Source: Denitratimonas yunnanensis (SeqCode)
GTDB taxonomy: Bacteria > Pseudomonadota > Gammaproteobacteria > Xanthomonadales > Xanthomonadaceae
NCBI GenBank assembly: GCA_026410415.1
Contig: JAPMLR010000003.1
Coordinates: 248,001-312,000, forward strand
Direction of reading: 5' to 3'
DNA length: 64,000 nucleotides
Positions 36,518 through 44,880 of this stretch are shown here, one piece after another. Below the pieces are notes generated by a model. That model saw only the letters and a list, made by a program, of their open reading frames with translations. It searched no databases and was not told where the DNA came from. Position numbers and translations under genes: made by a program. Every line of letters begins with the position of its first letter. Position 1 is the first letter of the stretch.

Positions 36518-37071
36518 GCGATGCACTGACGGTGGAGGCGGTGGAAGCGGCGACGCGCCGCTGGCTGGAGCGTGCCGTCATTGGTCTGAATCTGTGTCCG
36601 TTTGCCCGGGCGCCCTACGTGAAAGGGCGTGTTCGCATCGTCGTCAGTCAGGCGCGGGACGAAGAATCGTTGCTCGTGGACATGTGCGAGGAACTGCAGC
36701 GCCTTGCCGTGACAGAGGAAGAATCTGTTGAAACCACATTGCTGGTGCATCCGCACGTGCTGGGCGATTTTCTCGAATTCAACGATTTCCTCGATCTGGC
36801 CGATGCCGCGCTGGCCCGGATGAATCTGGAAGGCGAGTTCCAGGTGGCCAGTTTTCATCCGGATTACGAGTTCGCCGACGCGCCCGTTGGAGACGTGGCC
36901 AACTTCACCAACCGCTCGCCGTATCCGACCTTGCACCTGTTGCGCGAGTCCTCGATCGAGCGCGCCGTCGAGGCGGTGGAGGACACCGACGCCATCTACG
37001 AGCGCAACATCGCGCGTTTGCGCGAGCTGGGCGTGGACGGGTGGAACGCCCTCTGGCGCGACGCCGGTTGA
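36514..37071 (+). CDS. DUF1415 family protein
   Basis: 185 residues. The GTG at 36514 overlaps the deaminase stop by 4 bp (GTGA). Conserved DUF1415 features are visible: TRRWLERAVIGLNLCPFARA near the start, PHVLGDFLEFNDFLDLAD, FHPDYEFAD and NRSPYPTLHLLRE. Function unknown; the conserved Cys, His and acidic residues hint at an enzyme. Coupling to the deaminase may point to a shared pathway but is only suggestive. Confidence 0.88.
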   Translation: MSDALTVEAVEAATRRWLERAVIGLNLCPFARAPYVKGRVRIVVSQARDEESLLVDMCEELQRLAVTEEESVETTLLVHPHVLGDFLEFNDFLDLADAALARMNLEGEFQVASFHPDYEFADAPVGDVANFTNRSPYPTLHLLRESSIERAVEAVEDTDAIYERNIARLRELGVDGWNALWRDAG

Positions 37072-37251
37072 TCCTGCCGGACGCATCGGGCGCATCTTGT
37101 CGCCGGAGGCAAGAGGCGCGGCAGGTTCATGTGGCCGGGATACACCGGAGGCGATGGCATGGTGGTGCCGCGATACGGTGGAATCGACGTGGCACACTGT
37201 CACCGTGCGCCCGCGCACATCTCTCCCATTTCGCCCTCGCAGGAGCCTGTC

Positions 37252-37992
37252 ATGAATCTCGACGCATCCATCCCCAAGGCGTTGTATCAGGCCAATATCG
37301 ACCTGGCATTGCGCATTGCCGCGCTGTTGCAGGAAAACGGCAAGCAGTGGTTCGACCTTTTTGCCGAGGAGGCCAGCACCCGGCTCGAAGAGGGCTTGTC
37401 TCAGGCTGGCAGTCTCGGGCGCGGGTTGTCGCTGGAGAAGCTCGCCTCCCTGCCCGCGGATGCCGCCACGCAATTCCTGCAGATCGATCTCGGTCGTTGG
37501 CAGGCATTGTTGTCCAGTGCCGTGCAGAACCAGTCGCACTTCGCCGACGGTCTGCAGGAGGCATTGGGCCAGTGGCAGGCCGCCTGCACCGAGGCATTCG
37601 ACACAGTGACATCAGGCGATGTGCTTGATCCCTCGGCAGCACTCGCTGCATTGCCCGGCTTCCCGGACATGACCGCTTCGCTTCGCCGTTTCATGACGCA
37701 GATGGTGCCGGCGATGGATGCCCTCGTGGTTCCGCGCAAGCCTGCCCCTGCGCCGGCGGCGAAGAAGGCCGCGGCGGAGAAACCTGCCGTGGAAGAGCCC
37801 GCGGAGAAGAAATCTGCGGTGAAGAAGCCTGCCAGCAGCAAAGCCGCGACGCCGACTGCTGGAACACCAGCGCAGCCTGCCCGGCGCAAGGCTGCGAAGA
37901 AGGCTCCCGATGCGCGGGCTCCCGCACTCACTCCCAAGCCCCTGCCGGCGGTTGTCACTGCATCGCGCAAATCGAGAAAACCCAAGGTCTGA
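37252..37992 (+). CDS. Phasin family protein with Lys/Ala/Pro-rich tail
   Basis: Polyhydroxyalkanoate granule-associated (phasin) type protein, 246 residues. The N-terminal 140 residues are amphipathic helices (LYQANIDLALRIAALLQENG, QWFDLFAEEASTRLEEGL) typical of phasins. From about residue 165 the sequence is a low-complexity Lys-Ala-Pro tail with repeated AAKK/EKP patterns, similar in style to DNA- or polymer-binding tails. ATG at 37252 with GGAG (37242-37245) upstream. No PHA synthase is in the window. Confidence 0.8.
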   Translation: MNLDASIPKALYQANIDLALRIAALLQENGKQWFDLFAEEASTRLEEGLSQAGSLGRGLSLEKLASLPADAATQFLQIDLGRWQALLSSAVQNQSHFADGLQEALGQWQAACTEAFDTVTSGDVLDPSAALAALPGFPDMTASLRRFMTQMVPAMDALVVPRKPAPAPAAKKAAAEKPAVEEPAEKKSAVKKPASSKAATPTAGTPAQPARRKAAKKAPDARAPALTPKPLPAVVTASRKSRKPKV

Positions 37993-38089
37993 GGGGCGGG
38001 TGGCGGCGAGTCGGCAAACCGCTTGCCGCCGCCGATCGCCAAGTCCCTTGCCGTCCACCCTGCGTCTTGATCCCGTCTGGAACATTTCC

Positions 38090-38713
38090 ATGGCCGCCAC
38101 CTGTCTGCTCCCCTCCGTCACTCCCGCAACCTTTCCCGGGCCTGCCTTCGATCCGCCAGTGAGCGGCGCGAGCGAACTTGCCGAAGCCATCCTCGCCGGT
38201 GGCTGTTTCTGGTGCACCGAGGCGGTGTATCGCCAGCTCGATGGCGTGCAGCACGTCGAATCCGGATACAGCGGCGGCAGCGCGGAAACGGCCAATTACA
38301 AGGCGGTGTGCACCGATGCTACCGGGCACGCGGAGGCCATACGCATCGTGTACGACCCGCATCGCATCAGCTACGGACAGCTGTTGAAGGTGTTCTTTTC
38401 CGTGGCGCACGATCCTACCCAGCTCAACCGCCAGGGCGAGGACATCGGTACCCAGTATCGCTCGGCGATTTTCCACGCCGACGAGACGCAGCGCGAGATC
38501 GCGCGCCGCTACATTGCGCAGCTCGATGAGGCCAAGGTGTTTTCCGCCCCGATCGTCACCTCGCTCGAGCTGTTGCAGGCCTTTTATCCGGCCGAGGACT
38601 ACCACCAGGACTACGCCGCGCAACACCCCGACCAGCCCTTCATCCGTGCCGCAGCCGCGCCCAAGGTGGAGAAGGTCAAGGCGTGGTACGCCGACAGGAT
38701 CAAGTCGAAATGA
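38090..38713 (+). CDS. msrA: Peptide methionine sulfoxide reductase MsrA
   Basis: Repairs S-form methionine sulfoxide in proteins. 207 residues. Catalytic GGCFWCTEAVY (Cys39), then GYSGGSAETANYKAVC, HAEAIRIVYDP, and DIGTQYRSAIF. The ATG at 38090 gives about 30 residues before the core; those residues are not a clear signal peptide. It overlaps msrB by 4 bp, so the two stereospecific reductases are made together. Confidence 0.95.
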   Translation: MAATCLLPSVTPATFPGPAFDPPVSGASELAEAILAGGCFWCTEAVYRQLDGVQHVESGYSGGSAETANYKAVCTDATGHAEAIRIVYDPHRISYGQLLKVFFSVAHDPTQLNRQGEDIGTQYRSAIFHADETQREIARRYIAQLDEAKVFSAPIVTSLELLQAFYPAEDYHQDYAAQHPDQPFIRAAAAPKVEKVKAWYADRIKSK

Positions 38714-39168
38714 GCCGGTCAGTCTCGCCGTCCGGTTTCGACATCACGCCTCTGACGGAGGGCGAGCGTGAGCGTCACGCGTCGCATCTCACGCCACAGC
38801 AGCGTCGCATCCTGCTGGCGCACGCCACCGAGGCGCCGTTCTGCGGCGGCTTGCTGGAGAACAAGGAAGCCGGGAGTTATGCCTGCGCGCTGTGCGGCCT
38901 GCCGTTGTTTTCCTCGCGCCACAAGTTCGAATCGGGCACCGGTTGGCCGAGCTTCTACGCACCGTTCGATCACGCCCACATCCGGTATGTGCACGACAAC
39001 AGCCACGGCATGATCCGGACCGAGATCCGCTGCGCGCGCTGCGACGGCCATTTGGGGCATGTCTTTCCCGACGGCCCGCCGCCGACACGCGAGCGCTACT
39101 GCCTCAACTCCGATGCCATGGCCTTCTTCCCCGAAGGCGACAGGCCCGAGCAGCGAATCGCCGGATGA
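38710..39168 (+). CDS. msrB: Peptide methionine sulfoxide reductase MsrB
   Basis: Repairs R-form methionine sulfoxide. 152 residues. Structural zinc cysteines appear as ACALCG and CARCDG, with GTGWPSFY and the catalytic Cys in RERYCLNSDAM. The ATG at 38710 overlaps msrA by 4 bp and the stop overlaps hslR by 4 bp. Confidence 0.95.
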   Translation: MSRSVSPSGFDITPLTEGERERHASHLTPQQRRILLAHATEAPFCGGLLENKEAGSYACALCGLPLFSSRHKFESGTGWPSFYAPFDHAHIRYVHDNSHGMIRTEIRCARCDGHLGHVFPDGPPPTRERYCLNSDAMAFFPEGDRPEQRIAG

Positions 39169-39566
39169 CTGCTGCCGATGCTTCCGGCATGCGCCTCGAC
39201 CTGTGGCTCTGGGCCGCACGGTTCTTCAAGACGCGCTCGTTGGCGAAGGATGCGATCGAACATTCTCGTGTGAAGATCCAGGGACAGGCCTGCAAACCAT
39301 CGCGAACCGTGCGTGTGGGCGATGCGCTGAGCATCGAGCGCGGTGGCGAAATCCACGAGGTGGTAGTGCTGGGCCTCAGCGACATGCGTGGTCCGGCGAG
39401 CGTCGCGCAGACGCTGTACGACGAGAGCGACGCGTCCCGGGCGAGGCGCGAAGCCGCGCGTGCACTGCGCGCCGCAGAGCGGGCAGGCTATCAGCCGCCG
39501 CCACAGCGGCCCGACAAGCGTGCCCGCCGGCTGATCCAGGCGTTGGGCGATCTGGACGCGATGTAG
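39165..39566 (+). CDS. hslR: Ribosome-associated heat shock protein Hsp15 (S4 domain)
   Basis: RNA-binding protein that recovers stalled 50S subunits carrying nascent chains after heat shock. 133 residues. The S4 domain (about 9-70) has RLDLWLWAARFFKTRSLAKD and VKIQGQACKPSRTVRVGD. A basic C-terminus (RAAERAGYQPPPQRPDKRAR) is typical. The ATG at 39165 overlaps msrB by 4 bp, making a three-gene stress-repair unit. Confidence 0.93.
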   Translation: MTAADASGMRLDLWLWAARFFKTRSLAKDAIEHSRVKIQGQACKPSRTVRVGDALSIERGGEIHEVVVLGLSDMRGPASVAQTLYDESDASRARREAARALRAAERAGYQPPPQRPDKRARRLIQALGDLDAM

Positions 39567-39601
39567 GGCGCTCATTCATCGGAGGCGCACATGGCATCAT
39601 C

Positions 39602-40561
39602 ATGCGCATGATGCGTTGGCTGACATCGCCGCTGCTGGTCCTGCTGTGCCTGAGCGCATCGGCAAGCGAACGCGAACCCGGGCGTGGCGTCTCGCCCGAC
39701 CCTCTCCCGCCTTTGCCTGAAGGCGTAACGCTTTCCGCACTCGTCACCGATGCCCGGCTGTCGGAGATCAGTGGGCTGGCGGTATCGCGCCGGCATCGCG
39801 GCATCGTCTGGGTGCACAACGACAGCCACGATGCCAACGTGGTGCATGCCGTCGATACCGACGGCAAAGTCCGGGCCACGCTCGACCTGCCGGTGCCGAA
39901 CATCGATTGGGAGGACATCGCCGTGTTCGCACATGATGGCCGGTTTTTTCTGTTGCTGGCGGACACCGGGGACAACGGCGGCCTGCGCGAGGAGCTGGCA
40001 CTGCACGTGTTCGAGGAGCCGGGAACGTTGGCCGATGCCCGCATCGAGCAGGTCCGGACGATCCGGTTCCGCTGGCCGGATGGTGCCCGCGACTGCGAGG
40101 CCGTGGCGGTGGATGCACGCGATGGCGATGTCTGGCTGGTGTCGAAAAAACGCGTGCCGCCGGAACTGTTCCGGGTGCCCCTGTTTCCGGCAAATCCCGA
40201 TGAAATGCAGGTGGCCGAAAAGCGCGGGGCACTGGCGGGTATCGCACAAGCCACGGCGCAAGAGCTGCAGCGCAATCCCGTGTACGGCAAGTACCGCAAT
40301 CAGGTCACCGCCGCCGATATTTCCGCTGACGGCGAGCAGTTCGCCGTGATGACTTATCTGCATCTGTACCGATGGACTCGTCATCCGGACGGGTGGGCAG
40401 CGGCGTTGTCCCGGCCGCCAGGTCGGCTGGATTTGCCGTGGATGGCACAGGCCGAGGCGATGGGTTTCGACGCAAGCGGCGGCACGCTGTGGATCGGCAC
40501 CGAACGCCTGCCCGCGCCGCTGCTGCGGTTCCGCGTCCCCGATCCCGCACCATCCCCGTAG
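39602..40561 (+). CDS. Exported beta-propeller-like protein of unknown function
   Basis: 319 residues with a signal peptide (WLTSPLLVLLCLSASA). ATG at 39602; other in-frame ATGs lie at 39608 and 39611. GGAGG at 39581-39585 is somewhat distant. The mature part looks like a propeller with ISGLAVSRRHRGIVWVHNDS, then DWEDIAVF and LLLADTGDNGG, a motif set I recall from exported phytase-like or SMP-30-like propellers; no enzyme motif is certain. Its TAG stop is formed by the GTAG head of a REP element. Confidence 0.72.
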   Translation: MRMMRWLTSPLLVLLCLSASASEREPGRGVSPDPLPPLPEGVTLSALVTDARLSEISGLAVSRRHRGIVWVHNDSHDANVVHAVDTDGKVRATLDLPVPNIDWEDIAVFAHDGRFFLLLADTGDNGGLREELALHVFEEPGTLADARIEQVRTIRFRWPDGARDCEAVAVDARDGDVWLVSKKRVPPELFRVPLFPANPDEMQVAEKRGALAGIAQATAQELQRNPVYGKYRNQVTAADISADGEQFAVMTYLHLYRWTRHPDGWAAALSRPPGRLDLPWMAQAEAMGFDASGGTLWIGTERLPAPLLRFRVPDPAPSP

Positions 40562-40589
40562 GTCGGGCTACCCCCCCCGACGCTTCGGT
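40558..40589 (+). repeat. GTAG-type REP element, copy 1
   Basis: A 32-nt unit: GTAG head, short stem (GTCGGG / CCCGAC at 40562-40567 and 40576-40581) and CGCTTCGGT-like tail. The TAG in the head is the stop codon of the upstream gene. Copy 1 differs from copy 2 by a run of eight C in the loop side. Confidence 0.75.
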
Positions 40590-40627
40590 CGATCCGCACG
40601 AGCAACAGGTCGAACCGAGACTGCACC

Positions 40628-40659
40628 GTAGGTCGGGGCTACGCCCCCGACGCTTCGGT
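40628..40659 (+). repeat. GTAG-type REP element, copy 2
   Basis: Same 32-nt unit 70 bp downstream of copy 1 in the same orientation, with a 7-bp stem (GTCGGGG 40632-40638, CCCCGAC 40645-40651). Its last base is the first base of the convergent gene's stop codon (complement). The head-stem layout matches the GTAG REPs known from Stenotrophomonas. May serve as a bidirectional transcript end. Confidence 0.75.
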
Positions 40660-41219
40660 TAGTAATTCCCGCCACCCACGCGCGAATACGCCGCCAGCAC
40701 ATCGCGTGCGGCCTGACGTTCGATGCCTTCACGCACCGCGATGCCACGGGCCCGAAGTTCCCCGCGCCAATCGGCGGGCAACGGGCCTTCATCGAACTCG
40801 GTCAGTTCCATCACGTCGGTCGCGCTGGCGCCGATGAGCAACGTGTCGATGCCGGCCCAGAAAGTGGCGCCGTAGCACATGCAGCACGGCTGCGAGGATG
40901 TGGCCAGCACGATGCCCGGAAAGCCTTCGTTGAGACGATTGCGGCCGGTGGATGCCTGGGCGGTGAGGTAGGCCATCATTTCCGCGTGTGCGATGGAGCT
41001 GGCTTCCGGAACGACGCGATTGACACCCACCGATACCAGGCGGTCGTCGGCATCGAACACCGCCGCCCCGAACGGGCCGCCGGTGCCGCGCTCGACATTG
41101 AGTGCGGACAGGCGGATGGCGAGGGCGACCTTGGCCTCGTCGCCGGGGCAGATCGGGTGGGCGTCGATTTCCTGCCGGATCCAGTCAGGCAAGGCAAGTC
41201 GGGCAGCGAGTTTGATCAT
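40659..41219 (-). CDS. Nucleoside deaminase, guanine-deaminase-like (CDA fold)
   Basis: 186 residues from the ATG at 41219. The zinc site is AHAEMMAY (His and catalytic Glu) plus SSQPCCMCYGATFWAG (Cys pair). The region around GTGGPFGAAVFDADDRL and a C-terminal TEFDEGPLPADWRGEL stretch resemble bacterial guanine deaminases of this fold more than TadA. Substrate is inferred. Its ATG overlaps the stop of the M13 gene (ATGA), so the two are translationally coupled. Confidence 0.82.
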   Translation of the reverse strand: MIKLAARLALPDWIRQEIDAHPICPGDEAKVALAIRLSALNVERGTGGPFGAAVFDADDRLVSVGVNRVVPEASSIAHAEMMAYLTAQASTGRNRLNEGFPGIVLATSSQPCCMCYGATFWAGIDTLLIGASATDVMELTEFDEGPLPADWRGELRARGIAVREGIERQAARDVLAAYSRVGGGNY

Positions 41220-43216
41220 GATCCGAACACCGTCACGCGCTTTGCTTCGGGGCGCATCATCGAGCCGCTGCCCACCTTGCACTTGAAGGCATCGGCGAAC
41301 GGAGTGAGGTTGGAGAGTGGGCCGTTGACCCGCCATTTGGCCGGGGCGTGCACGTCGATCTGCGAGCGCAACTGCAGCTCCTCATCGCGGTAGTTGCGCC
41401 GCCACAGGTTGGCGTACGACAGGAAATAGCGCTGGTTCGCAGTGAGGTTGGCGACGTCGGGTTGCGGACCCAGTGCGCCAAAAGCGGCATGGGCCACTTC
41501 CACGCCCGCAAGGTCGGCGATGTTTTCACCCAGGGTCAGGTGTCCTCGGATCTTTATCTGGCCAAGAACCGGATACGCGTCGTACTGTGCCACCAACGGC
41601 TGGAAGCGACGCGTGAAGGCGTTGGTGTCGGCCTCCTGCCACCAGGGCGCGATGCGGCCCTGCGCATCGAAGCGGCTGCCGATGGCATCGAAGCCACGCA
41701 TCAGTTCGTGCGCGACGATGCTGCCGAGCGCGCCGTAGTTCACGGCGGTATCGCCGGCGGGATCGAAGATCGGCGGCTGCATCAGCCCGGCGGGCAGCAC
41801 CAGTTGGTTGCGGGCCGGGTCGTAATACACGTTCACCGCATGCGCCGGTTGTGGCCACTGCCACTCCTCGCGCACCTTGCCGATGCCTGCCATCTGGCGA
41901 CGGTGCATCCAGCCCACCAGTGCCAGCACGTTGCCGGCGTAGTTGTTCGACGTGAGCTTCACTCCGTCGTGAACCGGCACCTGGTCCGGGCCGCCGAGCT
42001 TGATGTCGACGGCGTCGATCTTTTCCAGTGCGGCAAGCCGGGCCTGCGCACCGAGCCAGGGAGCATTTTCGAGCTTTTCGCGCAGCGTGGCCCGGATTTG
42101 CGTGACGAGACCTTCGGCCGCGTCGCGGGAGGCCGGCGGGAAGTGGACTTTCAGGTAATGGTGGCCCAATACCGAACCCAGCAGCGTGTCCACTGTTCCC
42201 AGCACACGCCGCCAGCGCGGCATGGGCTCCTGCGAGCCGCGCAAGGTGCGCAGGTACATCGCGTCGTGGGCCTGGACGTAGCCACTGGTCAGGTACGGGG
42301 CGAGCGCGTGCGCAACGTGAAAGCGCAGGTACGCGCGCCACTGCTCGGGCGGCAGGGTGCGGATGAGTTCATTGGCCTGACGGAAGAAATCGGTGTGCGC
42401 CACCGAGATCGAGCTGACGTCGTTGCCGATGCCTTGTGCCTTGAGGAATTTGCGCCATTGCACGGCCGGATAGGACTTTTCAAGGTCCTTCACCGTCACG
42501 ACTCGGTACGAGGCGGTCGGGTCGCGCAGTTGCAGGAGCGACAAGGACACCTGGGCGAGACGCTTTTCGATCTTCACCACCGCATCGGCTTCGGCTGCCG
42601 GATTGGCGCTGCCGCTCAGGGTCAGGAGTCGCTCGATATAGCCCTGATAGGCCGTCAGCAGCAGGCGTGTGTCGGCGTCGTCGCGCAGGTAGTAATCGCG
42701 GTCGGACAGGCCGAGACCGCCCTGATTGGCGTAGGCGATGCGTCGTGCGGGGTTCTTCAGATCATCGTTGGCGCCGAAATCGAACAGCACCGGAATGCCG
42801 CGTGCATGCAGGTCGGCAATGCCCGGTGCCACGTCACGGGCCTTCTGGATCCTGGCGATGCGATCCATCAACGGTTTCAAGGGGGCTGAGCCGGCTGCTT
42901 CCACCGCAGCCTCGTTCATTCCGCTGGCGTAAAGATCGCCGATAAGCCGAAGGCCGGGTTCTTCGCTGCCCGCGGCAGCTTCCAGCATGCTGCGTTGCTG
43001 CAGCAGGCCGTGCAGCCCCACTTCCTCGAACGTACCCCAGCTCGCAAAGCCCGTCGGCACCGGATTGGCCTGCAACCAACCGCCGTTGGCGTGCTGGTAG
43101 AAATCCGCGCAGGCCGGCGTTTTGGTGTCGAAATGGCGCGGGTCAGGCAGCTGTGCCAGCAGCGGGGCGGACAAGCCGATCAGAAGGAGCGGGGCAAGAC
43201 GGAACGGGAGGCGCAT
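41216..43216 (-). CDS. M13-family (neprilysin-like) metallopeptidase with degenerate zinc motif
   Basis: Exported protein, 666 residues, signal peptide about 1-21 (APLLLIGLSAPLLAQ). The M13 layout is complete: N-terminal PACADFYQHANGGWLQANPV, VNVYYDPARNQLVLPAGL, GENIADLAGV and a C-terminal FADAFKCKVGSGSMMRPEA. The zinc motif, normally HExxH, reads HELMR at residues 503-507: the second His is Arg (CGT at 41696-41698). Without that ligand zinc binding would be impaired, so this may be a pseudopeptidase; a single base change would restore His. A TAGAAT box lies at 43247-43252 on this strand. Confidence 0.9.
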   Translation of the reverse strand: MRLPFRLAPLLLIGLSAPLLAQLPDPRHFDTKTPACADFYQHANGGWLQANPVPTGFASWGTFEEVGLHGLLQQRSMLEAAAGSEEPGLRLIGDLYASGMNEAAVEAAGSAPLKPLMDRIARIQKARDVAPGIADLHARGIPVLFDFGANDDLKNPARRIAYANQGGLGLSDRDYYLRDDADTRLLLTAYQGYIERLLTLSGSANPAAEADAVVKIEKRLAQVSLSLLQLRDPTASYRVVTVKDLEKSYPAVQWRKFLKAQGIGNDVSSISVAHTDFFRQANELIRTLPPEQWRAYLRFHVAHALAPYLTSGYVQAHDAMYLRTLRGSQEPMPRWRRVLGTVDTLLGSVLGHHYLKVHFPPASRDAAEGLVTQIRATLREKLENAPWLGAQARLAALEKIDAVDIKLGGPDQVPVHDGVKLTSNNYAGNVLALVGWMHRRQMAGIGKVREEWQWPQPAHAVNVYYDPARNQLVLPAGLMQPPIFDPAGDTAVNYGALGSIVAHELMRGFDAIGSRFDAQGRIAPWWQEADTNAFTRRFQPLVAQYDAYPVLGQIKIRGHLTLGENIADLAGVEVAHAAFGALGPQPDVANLTANQRYFLSYANLWRRNYRDEELQLRSQIDVHAPAKWRVNGPLSNLTPFADAFKCKVGSGSMMRPEAKRVTVFGS

Positions 43217-43246
43217 GAGGCAGGCACGGCGGACGAAGGGATGGCG

Positions 43247-43252
43247 ATTCTA
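43247..43252 (-). promoter_or_regulatory. Putative -10 box (TAGAAT) for the M13 gene
   Basis: On the minus strand the sequence reads GGTAGAATCGCC, 31 bp before the M13 ATG at 43216. It is one of the recurrent TAGAAT boxes in this window. Confidence 0.4.
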
Positions 43253-43302
43253 CCGTGCGTAATCTGGCACCATGCGCGCCAACGCCCCCCCGGAGTGCCA
43301 TC

Positions 43303-44187
43303 ATGAACGCGATGCGTCCCAATTCCTCCGCCCCGCGCCGTCGTGGCGGATTCCGCTGGTGGGTGCTGATCCTGTTCGGCCTCTATGCCGGTTACTACTG
43401 GTTTTCCAACCAGCAGGACGCCGCCTTCACCGGACGCGCACAGCTCATCGACTCGACGGTTGAACAAGAGGCGACGATGGGCCTGCAGGCCTATCGCCAG
43501 ATCCTGTCGCAATCGGATGTCGTTACCCAGGGACGAACCGCGGAACAGGTGCGCGAGATCGCGCGACGGCTCATCGCTGTCGGGCCGAGGGTGGAGGCCG
43601 ATTGGGCTGCGGCGCGCGGGGTCAAACCGTCGATCCAGTGGGATGCGTTCGACTGGGACGTGAGCCTGATCCAGTCCGAACAGGCCAATGCCTTCTGCCT
43701 GCCGGGCGGCAAGATCGCGGTCTACACCGGCATCATTCCGATTGCGCAGAACCAGGATGCGCTGGCGGCGATCATGGGGCACGAGATCGCGCACGCGCTG
43801 CTGCGTCATAGCGCCGAGCGCATGGCTCAGCAGAAACTGGTGCAGATCGGCTCGATGGCCGCCGGCGTGGCGGTGAGCGACATGGATCCGCAGCAGCAGA
43901 AAGCCGTGATGGCGGTGATGGGCGCGGGCGCGCAATACGGCGTGCTGCTGCCGTTCTCGCGCGATCACGAGAGCGAGGCCGACGAGGTGGGCCTGATGCT
44001 GGCCGCCGCCGCCTGTTACGACCCGCGCGAAGCGATCGGGCTATGGGAGCGCATGGGTCAGGCGAGTGGCGGCCAGGCCCCGCCGGAGTTCATGTCCACC
44101 CATCCGAGCGGAACCACCCGCATCGCGCATCTGCAACGACTGATGCCGCAGGCGCTCGATTTCCACAAGGCTTATTGCGGCGAGTGA
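43303..44187 (+). CDS. Membrane-anchored M48-family zinc metallopeptidase
   Basis: 294 residues. One N-terminal membrane helix (about 19-35, WWVLILFGLYAGYYWF) anchors a periplasmic M48 domain. Zinc site: MGHEIAHALLRHSAERM with the third ligand in HESEADEVGL. CLPGGKIAVYTGI and STHPSGTTRIAHL are also typical. The ATG at 43303 has CGGAG (43291-43295) upstream. Likely a LoiP/BepA-like outer-membrane quality-control protease, though without the TPR domain of BepA. Confidence 0.92.
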   Translation: MNAMRPNSSAPRRRGGFRWWVLILFGLYAGYYWFSNQQDAAFTGRAQLIDSTVEQEATMGLQAYRQILSQSDVVTQGRTAEQVREIARRLIAVGPRVEADWAAARGVKPSIQWDAFDWDVSLIQSEQANAFCLPGGKIAVYTGIIPIAQNQDALAAIMGHEIAHALLRHSAERMAQQKLVQIGSMAAGVAVSDMDPQQQKAVMAVMGAGAQYGVLLPFSRDHESEADEVGLMLAAAACYDPREAIGLWERMGQASGGQAPPEFMSTHPSGTTRIAHLQRLMPQALDFHKAYCGE

Positions 44188-44522
44188 TTCTCATTCGCGA
44201 ATCCGTGCGTGATGCGGAGCGCAGGACGGCGATCCTCCGAGGGCGCGAGTTGCCGCTGCGAGTTTCCACATGCGACAATTCGCAGTCTTGTGATGCGGAT
44301 TTTACGCCGTTCGTTCGGTGCGAAATCCGGTTTCCAACCGCCGCGAGCCGGGTGTGGATGAGGCTTCAAGCCACGTTTGCACGGGACGCCAGCGCGATCT
44401 TCGTTCTTCCTGCCGGGAGCGCGTTCGCGCCGGGTCCGACCGACAAAACGGCATGCCGTCGCACCGGAGTGCGATGAACGGTCTCGGGCCTGCCCGCGGC
44501 CACTGGTCGAGTCGAGGATGAC
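44188..44522. other. 335-bp leader region of the nuo operon
   Basis: No gene recognised. It holds a promoter-like pair and then about 240 nt of possible untranslated leader with GC-rich short palindromes (for example GCGCGTTCGCGC near 44422). No tRNA or secG is present here. Confidence 0.5.
44250..44279 (+). promoter_or_regulatory. Putative promoter of the nuo operon
   Basis: TTGCCG (44250-44255), 18-bp spacer, GACAAT (44274-44279): the best sigma70-like pair in the gap before nuoA. Inferred by pattern only. Confidence 0.4.
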
Positions 44523-44879
44523 GTGCTGGGCGAGTACCTGCCGATTCTGTTGTTCCTGATCGTTTCCACGGGCATTGGCATCGCGCTGCTCGTGATCGGA
44601 ACGCTGCTGGGGCCGCGCCGTCCGGGTGCGGAGAAGCTCTCGCCTTACGAGTGCGGCTTCGAAGCGTTCGAGGATGCGCGCATGCGTTTCGACGTGCGCT
44701 ATTACCTGATCGCGATCCTGTTCATCGTGTTCGATCTGGAAATCGCCTTCCTGTTCCCCTGGGCCGTGGTGTTCAAGGATCTGGGTGTTCAAGCCATCGT
44801 GGCGATGACTGTCTTCCTGGCCATTCTCGTCGTGGGCTTCGTCTACGAGTGGAAGAAGGGCGCACTGGAGTGGGAATGA
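44523..44879 (+). CDS. nuoA: NADH-quinone oxidoreductase subunit A
   Basis: Small membrane subunit of complex I near the quinone tunnel, 118 residues with three membrane helices (about 5-28, 62-84, 90-112). Conserved loop [20 protein letters not shown] holds the characteristic ECG. GTG start at 44523. First gene of nuoA-N; nuoB starts 1 bp after its stop. Confidence 0.97.
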   Translation: MLGEYLPILLFLIVSTGIGIALLVIGTLLGPRRPGAEKLSPYECGFEAFEDARMRFDVRYYLIAILFIVFDLEIAFLFPWAVVFKDLGVQAIVAMTVFLAILVVGFVYEWKKGALEWE

Positions 44880-44880
44880 G

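Noticed and set aside
44188..44522. tRNA-Leu or secG upstream of nuoA
   Set aside because: No cloverleaf-like sequence or SecG frame could be found in the gap.
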